This document shows positions 20,048 through 28,016 of a DNA stretch of 28,016 bases, in pieces. Position 1 is the first letter of the stretch. Each line of letters begins with the position of its first letter. A program made the translations under genes and the position numbers. Origin of the DNA: Catenaria anguillulae PL171 (Eukaryota; Blastocladiomycota; Blastocladiomycetes; Blastocladiales; Catenariaceae); assembly GCA_002102555.1 (NCBI GenBank), contig MCFL01000304.1, positions 1 to 28,016 on the forward strand, read 5' to 3'. The notes beneath the pieces were generated by a model. That model was not told where the DNA came from. It did not search any database and was given only the letters and a program-made list of their open reading frames with translations.

Positions 20048-20356
20048 CTATTGCTGGCGGTCCACGGGACTCTGCTGGCCGCTGGACTCGGCCGCCGCCA
20101 ACTGATCGTTGGGGTGCAGAGGCGATCCGAGTGCTGCACCCACGGCCTTTGCACCACCCACGGCCGTCCCTGCATGAAGCCTGGGGTCGCCGTAGTCGTG
20201 ATCGAGCGAATCGGCCGACGCCGCCGGTCCGGCGGCCGACGTGGACGTGATCGGGTGCGCGGTCGCGGAAGAGGCGTGATTTGCTGATGCTGCGGGTTGT
20301 TGCGGGGCTGCTCTAGTATCCTGATCCTGTTTAATGAGGGCATCCAGTATGGCAAA
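20048..20356 (-). CDS. Coding-like terminal exon, probably an alternative 3' end of the GATA-factor gene
   Basis: A 102-residue reading frame ends in TAG at 20048. It has high third-position GC and the Ala/Ser/Gln/His-rich composition typical of transcription-factor tails, beginning FAILDALIKQDQDTRAAP and ending ESSGQQSPVDRQQ. It starts right after a good splice acceptor (TCTTCCCAG, AG at 20358-20357) and has no start codon of its own in that stretch. A GTTCGT donor just after the GATA finger (exon end 21055) is in the same phase, so splicing 21055 to 20356 would give the factor this C-terminus instead of the one ending at 20776. The intron would be 698 bp, far longer than the others here. 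The alternative is an independent small gene starting at the ATG near 20521, but that leader looks like a polypyrimidine tract. Confidence 0.5.
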   Translation of the reverse strand, partial: FAILDALIKQDQDTRAAPQQPAASANHASSATAHPITSTSAAGPAASADSLDHDYGDPRLHAGTAVGGAKAVGAALGSPLHPNDQLAAAESSGQQSPVDRQQ

Positions 20357-20775
20357 CTGGGAAGACGAGGCGATCATCAGCATCCATGATCGATTACCAA
20401 ACAAATTGGACAATATTGACGCTTCATCGAATCGAAATGAAAAGCAAGGGAAGAAATGGACACAAAAAGAAGTAGGAGGAAACGAGATCAGGAAGAAAAA
20501 GGAAGCGAGAATTGAAAACATGAGCTAGCGCCGCGGGTAGCCGATTGACCTTTACACTTGCGGGAATTTGGGGGTTGCGGGAGGTACAATCGCTCGATTG
20601 AAATACATGCTATCGGTGGCATTCACACGCACGCCCAATTGGTGTTTGCAGAACAGCTGGTTGTCGAATCAGATGGGCTCGGGTGAAAAACAACGAGTCA
20701 AAGGCGAGCAAGAAGAAGGCGAGGCAGGAGCAAAAGTGTCCGCCGGTATTCCCGATTGGTGTCGAGCAAGCTTGC
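20357..20775. other. Gap between GATA gene stop and the extra 3' exon
   Basis: On the minus strand this contains pyrimidine-rich sequence and a GTGCGT donor-like word near 20610-20620. No frame here looks reliably coding. It is either the 3' untranslated region of the form ending at 20776 or part of a long intron. Confidence 0.4.
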
Positions 20776-23266
20776 TCAAAGCTGGTTGTCGGGATGTGCT
20801 TCCGATGACGAGTCGCCAAAAACGCTGGCGTGGTCAAACGCGGCCTGTTGGCCCAAGCTGGAAGTGGCGGGTTGCTCAAGGGGGGCGGAAGGATGGTTCA
20901 AAGTGGCGGAGGTAGGAATGGTGTTGTACGCTGCCGACGCAGAGGGAGAGGTATCAAAGGAGGCAATGGATGGGCTTTGAAGTGAAAGCGACGAGTTTGC
21001 AGGTTCACCGGAAGCTGCAGCCTCGTGAAGAGCAGCTTCTTGCAGGATACGAACCTTGCGCTTTTGACGGCCCTCGCGAAGGCCGCATGCGTTGCACAAG
21101 TAATCTTGGTTGTTTTCGCCACCACTACAAATGCAGAACACGAACAATTTGAGAGGACAGTAACGCGTTCATCGTGCGATGATTGTGACGACACAGGTGA
21201 GTTGTGATCAATGTGCGCGCCCGTTCACCAGATGCGTAGGGAGTAAAAACGAACGGTACGTACCGACGCCACAATCGACTTTCCGTCGTCAAACAAACTG
21301 TGCACCTGCGATCGTTCCTGTTAACCCTCCGGTTGCTGCGGCTCGACGCCTTCTTAGGCGCTGCGGGCGGCTCCTGTTGGCTGTTGCCTGGTTGTTGTTG
21401 TTGTTGCTGCTGCTGTTGAGCGGCCATAGCCGCCGCTTGATACATATTCTGACCCATAAACATGTCGGCGCCATTGCCGCCCGTCACGGGCTGATTGCCC
21501 GGGTACGCCGAATAGTAGCCACCACGCGGGACATATCCGGGCTGCGCCTGCGGATACCATCCTGCTGCCGAGTTGCCCCACATATCGTACCCTGTGTTGG
21601 CGGCCGCGGCTCCATACCTGGTGGGACTTGCCGGATCCGCTCCGTCGCCATGCTCGGCACCACTACTGGACGACCGGTCCAAGTACGACCCGGCGCGCTG
21701 CGAGCCGTCGCCCGCATGCTCCTTGTGGGGCGACGACGCGTGCTTGGACACGTGCGACGACTGGCGCGCCATGGACGCGCGGCGCAAGTGGTCGAGGGGT
21801 GCCCACTCGACAAGCAAAAAGCAATCAGCAAACGCAACAACAGCATCGTACCGTGGGTGCAGCGGCGACGCCATCATGGGCACAGACTCGTCCCAGTGAA
21901 CCGAGGGAACAAACCCAAATGCGCGCACAGGGTCCGTCACGGACGAGGCTGCACGCATGTCACGCAAGGGAGCCTGAATCGGGCCGGCCAATTGCGGCTG
22001 CAGGTGAACCGGGGCCGATGCCTTATTGCCGGACGCGTCGTCACTGTTGGACGACTTTGTGGGCGAGTTGGCTGCCGTGGACTCGGCCGAGGCGGGCTTT
22101 GTGTGGCCCAGCGAGTAGGCGTACATGGTCGAGAAGCGGATAGCCAGGTCGGGTAGCGGGTCGAGAACGGTAATCTTGCGCCACGGCGACGGCGGGGCAA
22201 CAGTTGCCCTGTTGGAGCCGTTGGCCGAGTTTGCTTCATGTTCCAAGGCCTGGGCACGGTCGGCTTCAAACGAGGACACGAGGTACTGGCACCATTGGTC
22301 GACCGATTGCGACTCGAGCTCGTGCCACGATGAGTGCGACGGGAAAATCGAAAAGTCTAGCGACGGCACGCATCAGCAGTCACGCAAGCAAGCGTCAACG
22401 AACTGCAGTACAGAAACGAAACAGAGATGCCTTGACGGCCCGAGGGATGGACAGGGCAGAAAACGTAAGAACACATACCCTGGATGGAGAGAATTACCAT
22501 CCACAAGTCGAGAGAGAGGCGGTAGGCGTAGCCCCGAACGGGCGGACCGTCACGCGTGTGTGGGTTGGCCGCTTGGCGGGAATCGTCCACTTGGAAGCTG
22601 CAATAGATATTCAACGGCGAGAAACAATTAGTCAACGAAATGGAACGCAGGCAACAAGAGCGGGCATCAAGCGAGCGGGCCTGCGGCTCGCTGTGTGCTT
22701 GTGTGACTTGTTGATTTGAAGATTGATCGCAGTGAGCGGTCAAGATGCTGGCTGCAACGGGGGCATCGTCCACACCAAGGAGCTCGTCAGCGTGGCTATT
22801 AGCTGCCCAATGAAGCCGCATTGCAAACAGATACGAGTCACACCGCATCGCCGGTATCGTGACTGGGTTGGCCTAGCCATAAGAACAGACATGCACGCAC
22901 GTACAACCCAGTGACAGCCACGAAGCCAAGCAAGCAGCAGGTACAGCTGTGGGTCGGGCGGGAAGGACAAGAATCGGGAGACGCAACATACTCTAACTGA
23001 ATGCTCTCCATGGAAAAGTGCTGGGACGCCTGGGATGGCGGCTGGAATCCATCGTGCGGAGGCGGGCGCAAAAAGTAGGCGGGGGTCACGAGGGGAAACT
23101 GGTCGGGGAACGAGCATTGGCCCTCGCCGTTGAGGAAGACCACTTGGAACTTTGCAGGTGGCATCATCGTTTGAATCTGGTATTGGGGGATGCGGGAGGG
23201 GTAGCGGAGCGGGGCCAGCAGATGACGTTGGTGGTTGAGTGGCTGTTGAGCAAGTGAGGACCCCAT
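20776..23266 (-). CDS. GATA-type zinc-finger transcription factor with unknown N-terminal domain (611 aa)
   Basis: Four exons in gene order: 23266-22992, 22597-22479, 22356-21264 and 21124-20776, with consistent phases. The finger is split by the third intron (GTACGT donor at 21263). CTVCLTTESRLWRR (Cys483, Cys486) joins GGENNQDYLCNACGLREGRQ (Cys506, Cys509) followed by basic QKRK. This is a C-X2-C-X19-C-X2-C finger; typical GATA loops are X17 or X18. Residues 1-220 form a folded-looking region (FQVVFLNGEGQCSFPDQFP, GYAYRLSLDLWMVILSIQ, QWCQYLVSSFEADRAQ) that I do not recognise. It is followed by a Ser/Gly/Tyr-rich middle part and a nine-Gln run encoded by CAG/CAA repeats (21391-21420). A nuclear DNA-binding regulator of WGATAR sites is the likely role. 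The first intron (394 bp) is long for this window, so a small exon within it could be missed. An alternative C-terminus is listed separately. Confidence 0.8.
21391..21420. repeat. CAG/CAA trinucleotide run encoding polyglutamine
   Basis: A run of TTG/CTG triplets on the + strand encodes nine consecutive glutamines on the minus strand, within the third exon of the GATA-factor gene. Length variation between isolates is likely. Confidence 0.85.
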
Positions 23267-25301
23267 CAGACGTGAGTGTGGACGTCAGCGTCTGCGTGCA
23301 AGACGATTTGGGAAGTGGGGAGCAATGACGAGTTCACTGATTGCCTGAGACAAGAGATTGAAGAGAGATTGGTATTGATTATGTCAGTTCAAGGTGGGGA
23401 GAAGGGGCGTCGATCAAGAGATCGGCCCGCTGGGCAATCGCAATGATCGGCAATCAGGACAGATCGGAGGCACGATCAAGACGCGTTTGCTGGTCGGGTT
23501 GGCATTCGCATTGCATTTACAGAGGGCCCATTCCGACCAAGCACGGTCGCAACGAGGAAATCAAATCAAACGATACGAGTCGGAGAGCGTGCCTTTGCAT
23601 CGGAACAGAGAAGGTTTCGGTGACTGTCAAGAATGGCGGGCTCTCAACAACCACAGCGGTGCCGGGCGTCAGTTGTGTGACTGTGTGATTGGCCCAAATG
23701 CAGGCGACCCAAGTTCGCTCAAGTCTGGTGCCAGGAGTGAGAAGCGATCAGAGAGGTAAGTTGCCGCCAGGACCAGACAGAAGGGCAGTATCAAAAGAGC
23801 TGAAATCTTGATCCATCATCCAGCCGTTCGACCTAAATGATTCTCCAAGACCAGAGGATGGCTCGCAGGCGGAACGTGGAAACCATCGTTACGTTAACCT
23901 GCCGGAAGAAGGGACCACGTACATGGAGCAGAAGCAATATTGATGTTGAGCAGTGTGTCCACGGGTCTTTGATGATAATTGCAGCGTTGGTCAAGTTGAT
24001 GAGGGTTAAAACAAAGCGGCCAAAGGGAAACTGGCTGCGTGTTATGCATTCGAAGGTCGGCGAGTGGTCGACTTTGGCTGACGGCAGGCGGAAGTTGTGA
24101 GGTTCTCGTATGAGTTAAGGTTCAAGTTTTTTGAAAAGCGAGAATTGCGAAAAGAGTGTTACAGTTAGGCGGCGATGACGGGGACTCGTTTTGCAGTTTG
24201 ACTGGACGGAGAAGAGGAACTTGACGCGCATAGCACCTGGGAATGGTAAGAAAGGCTCTGTCAACTTCCATCCAATGATTGATCAATACTTCTGTGACCG
24301 TCAGCACGCCGAGCAACACCATCTTGATCTGCATATTTACACAGGCCAATTGAAGCCCATGTCCCTTTTTCATGTGGCATCAGTGTAACTGCGCATTCAA
24401 TCACCAAGAGAAAAGAATTTTTAAAATTGACGGAGTCAGCCGCCACAGAGAACGTCCGCCGTTCTTGCCCCAAGTCTTTGTTTGTGATACTCATATGATT
24501 GTGGATCGTGCGGCCAGCGCCTTGAGATTGCGTTGGTTGGCGTATTGTCGGTACATGCGTTTGAAATGGATTCTGCCACCACGAAGCGAAGCGATGAAAC
24601 ATAACAAAAAAAAAAGATCAAGCGGTTGCAAACATGCCATTTGTCCAGAGCCGATGAGCCTTGGTCCATTTTCGTCTCTGGTTCGTTTGAAGGCTACATG
24701 CAAGTCTGCGTCCACCACAAATATTTACAGTCCCTCGGACGGCAAAACTTTCATTTCGGGCTATGAACCAGGCTGACATAGCGATACTTTGTGTTCCCAT
24801 GGCAAGTGGCTCCATTCATTCATCGGACGGACCAACAGGATTGGAGCACGGCTATGAACAAGTTGACATGTATGTGTTGGCTCTACGAGTATTGACTGCT
24901 GCGAACATGCAATTCTTGCATTGTGCTGGCTCAAGGGTGGTCTTTTTCCATTTCGCCTTGTGTGTGCAGCTGTGCAACAAAACCAGTGCCTGAAGCCCCT
25001 TTCGGTCCTGAGCCTGATCACTTGACAGATCTTTGCGCAGGATCCAGTGTCCTGAATCGGATTCCAGTCAGCATAGACGCTCCCGACCAGCGCAGACCCG
25101 CAACCGATAATTTCATGGCTGAAAGAGAAACCGAATCAGGAAATAATTGAACCGGACCTGCATGCGTTCATGTCGGCAGGGCACGGCCGGGATGACAAGA
25201 TGAAGGAAACGGATTGATGCAAGTATACAAGTAAATCACAAAATGCTGACGGTGTCTTGGCAAGAACAATATTGAAGAAGAAAGAATAGACTGTTTTACA
25301 C
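23267..25301. other. 2-kb intergenic region upstream of the GATA gene
   Basis: It lies upstream of the GATA-factor ATG (23266) and downstream of the kelch gene stop (25302), so it should contain the GATA gene promoter and the kelch gene 3' flank. GATC and GATCGG words cluster at about 23410-23480, and isolated GATA words occur near 23572 and 23973. Composition becomes more AT-rich to the right. Only short open frames without domain or codon support are present. I found no tRNA-like cloverleaf by eye. Confidence 0.5.
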
Positions 25302-28016
25302 TCAGACTTCCATGCTCACTTCCGGTCCGAGTACAATCCGCCGAACCATGCACTCATCCGCCTGGCTGCGGGCAATCGAAACGTACCCAGCGCTTGGATC
25401 GTGTCCACACAAGACCGGTGCGCCGGCGCTCCGCCACGGCGTGGCTGCTGTGCCCTCGGAGTCAACTTGGTCATACCTCATGCATCTATCACCGACCATG
25501 TCCCACAAGGCCAGCGACTCTTGCCCGCCAACTTGACTCACGGCATCAATCACCATCACTGGGCACCATGATGGAGTCAGCCAAGACGTGTCTCCAAGCC
25601 ACATCATGCTCAGGCCGACATTGCGCACAATCGACCGGCCAAGGTACTGAACGCCCTCGCCACCCGATCCCGCCAAGCCTGGGAACCTTTCGACGAGCGG
25701 CATCCATTTTGCAGCGCGAATGTCGTACAACTCGGCCGATGACGCCACTTGTCGCAAATTGCCGCCAACAGCCATCTTAATGATGGACTGCGAATGCTGG
25801 TCGTGCACGAGTTGTGTGCGCAGGTTGAAGTTGGACACGGCATCCCACTTGTTCAACTTGTTCCATTGCTTTTCGCGCGGGTCCAAGTGCGCGAACCGAC
25901 GAGACGATGTCCCGCCCGACCCTGCGTACAGCCCGCCGTCCACGTGGATCACGGTGTGGTTAGTCCAACCAGGGTATGGGCAGTCGGCGGGCCCAATCCA
26001 ACCCGACTCGATGTCAATCACCGACATTTGGTGCTTGGCCGACCGGCCGCCACCAACCAGGTACAACGAATGGGTCCGTGGAATGTATCCCATGGCAAAC
26101 CGCGACGAGCCCGTCCATCCTTGAAATAGATCCGTTATCTCTGGATTGCGCACGGTTTGGCTGACGGCCGACAGCGTGAGACGGTTCATGGAAATGGGCT
26201 CGTTTGCCCATTGTGACGATGGCAGGTTGAGCATTTGGATGCCCATGCTGCTGTCGCAAACAAAGATGGGTGGCCGGCTGCCCGCCAGAGACGTGCTCGT
26301 GTGTTGGTCCATGGCGTGCGCGACAATTGGCACAGAATGCGGCAGGAACGGCGCGGCAGAGTAGTGGACCGAGCGGGCACTGACGCTAAAAAGGGGCAAG
26401 AGCGACGGGTCCCCTCGGCCAGGAACAGTTGCGCGCATGTAGCCGTGGTGATAGTCCTCGAACGACGTGGGGAGAAGCGTGCATTGATCACCGACAGACC
26501 AATCGGGGCTGACACCAGGGCCAATTGTGTGACTGGTAAGTGATCAGGGGTGGTGAGTGAACGGTCAGGCGGGAAGCAATGCCAATGCAATGAAAGAAAG
26601 TACCTGAGCGGGTAAATTCAATCTTACACCGAGAGCTTCGAGGGACCACACGAGGGCGGGCAACCTCGAGCGACTCGGCCGTCAGCGAGCGACTGACGTC
26701 GGGTTGTTCTTGAGCGACCTTGCGGGACTGAGACGGGACGTTGAAGGGTCGTGCGGGCTGGAGAAATGGGGGAGAGCGGCGAAGACGGTGATGACCGCAC
26801 TTTGCGTTGAATGTGCGATAGTGAACGATTGTCAGGTGGTGTGGTTAAGGATGCCATTCCATCAGAATCCTCCGACTCGGTTGTGACAGGCGACTGGGGG
26901 ATGGAGTTGGATCGCGACGAGGATGACGAGGCAGGCTCATGATCCGAGGTGGAGGCGCTTGCAGGTTTGCCCTTGGACTTGAGCTTGCTACTGGCCAGCG
27001 ACAAGGGCACTTGAAGCGGCACTTCATGCTCCACACCGTCCTTGTCCGTGACCTTGAACATCAACGCATTCTCAGCCAGTTGACCAAAATCCAACTTGAC
27101 CTTGTCCAAGGAACTGGCCAAAAGCGTCTTTTCGAGTTGCGACGTGATTGATTTGATGGTCTCGCTTGGTGTAGCCGGAGGGTTGGCGACTGCTTGGGAT
27201 CGGTTGCGTCAGAGCCAAACTTGATTTTGAACTCCATCTTTGGCTTGCCCTTCTTCTTTGCCGCATCCTGGTGCTTGTCTTCCTTGTGCTTCTTCTTGGA
27301 TGGGGCCATGGCCGCAAGCGCCGCCGACATGGCTGCTGCCAGAAACGATGACCGAGGCTTCTTGCCCTTGTCCGACTTGACCGTGGATGACGACGCCGAT
27401 TCGGCCACACTTGCTGAATCCACCGGCATATCCTTTGGTTCGGTATGCGGCGAGCTGGTTGGTGATGCGGCGACGAGACCCGCGGCACTTGCCCTCCGCC
27501 GCTTGCGCGAGCACGTGTTGAACATGAGCGTCGATTTGGTCTTGAATGTCGGCGACGCGAGCTGCGGATTCATCGAGGGGATCCGCGGCATGTGAGCGGG
27601 ACCGGTGAGCGCGTGGTTCTGAACTGCGCGCACGGCGACGGCTTTCGCGCTGTTCAGCCTTGTGAGCGTCGGCAATGGCGCGGTTGTGGTCGCGCTGGTT
27701 CTCTTGCTGCTGACGGATCTGATTTTGCTGTTGCTGCTCTTGCGCTTTGCGGTGACGGAAACCACCGGGCGCAGGAGTCATGGCACGTCTACGGCTCGAG
27801 TGGGGAGGCTGATGCGGGACAGGTGGTGGGGAAGGTGGGCTGGAGGCCGTGGAGGCATGAACGACATCGGTGGAAGGGGTGGAAACATGTCAGGCGGGTC
27901 CGAAAAGGCAGAAGAATGCTGTCGGCAACATCAGAATCGCTGTCGCTGTGGTCGTCTGTTGACATGCCAGTGGATGCAACGTAGCCCGAATCGTTAACAG
28001 TATTCGGCGTTCTTGA
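25302..28016 (-). CDS. Kelch beta-propeller protein with low-complexity N-terminal part; 5' partial, several frame changes
   Basis: The last exon, 26532-25302, is firm. It encodes a propeller with kelch-type blades: SLYLVGGGRS...VIDIESGW, GGLYAGSGG...LDPREKQWNKL and MAVGGNLRQ...ELYDIRAAKWMPL. It is preceded by QCTLLPTSFEDYHHGYM. A 97-bp phase-2 intron (GTGTAAG donor, TTACCAG acceptor) leads to 26727-26630, and a probable 73-bp intron leads to sequence from 26801 up. Upstream, coding character (DKVKLDFGQLAENALMFKV, KKKGKPKMEFKIKFGSDA, Gln-rich RKAQEQQQQNQIRQQQENQ, acidic STDDHSDSDSDVAD at the window edge) runs to 28016. The frame changes near 27190, 27500, 27830 and 27920 without a convincing intron. 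The gene therefore may have sequence errors, unusual introns or be decaying. Two genes, a kelch protein and an upstream one, is an alternative. Kelch propellers bind partners; no catalytic residues are evident. Confidence 0.6.

Noticed and set aside
21179-22156. 325-codon plus-strand frame opposite the GATA-factor gene
   Set aside because: Antisense to exon 3 of a gene with splice-consistent exons; Arg-rich shadow of GC-rich sequence.
1-28016. Transposon, viral or LTR-type sequence anywhere in the window
   Set aside because: I saw no transposase, integrase, reverse transcriptase or capsid motif and no long terminal or inverted repeats by eye.

Overview
The window looks like GC-rich nuclear DNA from an opisthokont. 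My best guess is an early-diverging, zoosporic-type fungus (Blastocladiomycota or Chytridiomycota grade). The reasons are compact genes with short introns (about 64-139 bp), an HMT1/ABCB6-type half ABC transporter with an extra N-terminal membrane domain, a YIPF6-like Yip1 protein, a fungal-type GATA finger, and a secreted von Willebrand factor D protein of a kind unusual in Dikarya. The lineage call is an inference. I saw no rRNA, convincing tRNA, CRISPR, viral or transposon sequence.

Layout from left to right. (1) 216-2911, +, a two-exon gene for an 870-residue protein of unknown family. (2) 4377-5997, +, a two-exon gene whose intron sits inside a single transmembrane segment, followed by a long Ser/Pro-rich tail and a conserved-looking C-terminal domain. 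(3) 6391-7833, -, an intronless five-TM alpha/beta-hydrolase whose nucleophile serine is glycine. (4) about 8904-10307, +, a single-pass membrane protein with a Ser/Thr/Pro stalk and unresolved 5' end. (5) 10510-12679, +, a secreted VWD-domain protein. (6) 12899-17355, -, a nine-exon HMT1/ABCB6-like transporter. (7) 17743-18726, +, a Yip1-family protein divergent from gene 6 across a 387-bp shared promoter. (8) 20776-23266, -, a four-exon GATA-finger transcription factor, with a coding-like extra 3' exon at 20048-20356. (9) 25302 to the right edge, -, a kelch-propeller protein with a long low-complexity N-terminal part whose reading frame changes several times.

The genes do not form an obvious pathway. 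Genes 3, 4, 5, 6 and 7 all make membrane or secreted products (surface, vacuole or Golgi), and genes 4 and 5 are tandem only 202 bp apart. This may be chance.

The main points for a second look are the hydrolase with a lost nucleophile, a splice-donor pattern with a pyrimidine at +4 in all 17 introns I could place, a possible alternative 3' end of the GATA gene, the long disordered tail of the ABC transporter, the VWD protein, and the frame changes in the last gene. I do not see a clear, previously undescribed multi-gene system.
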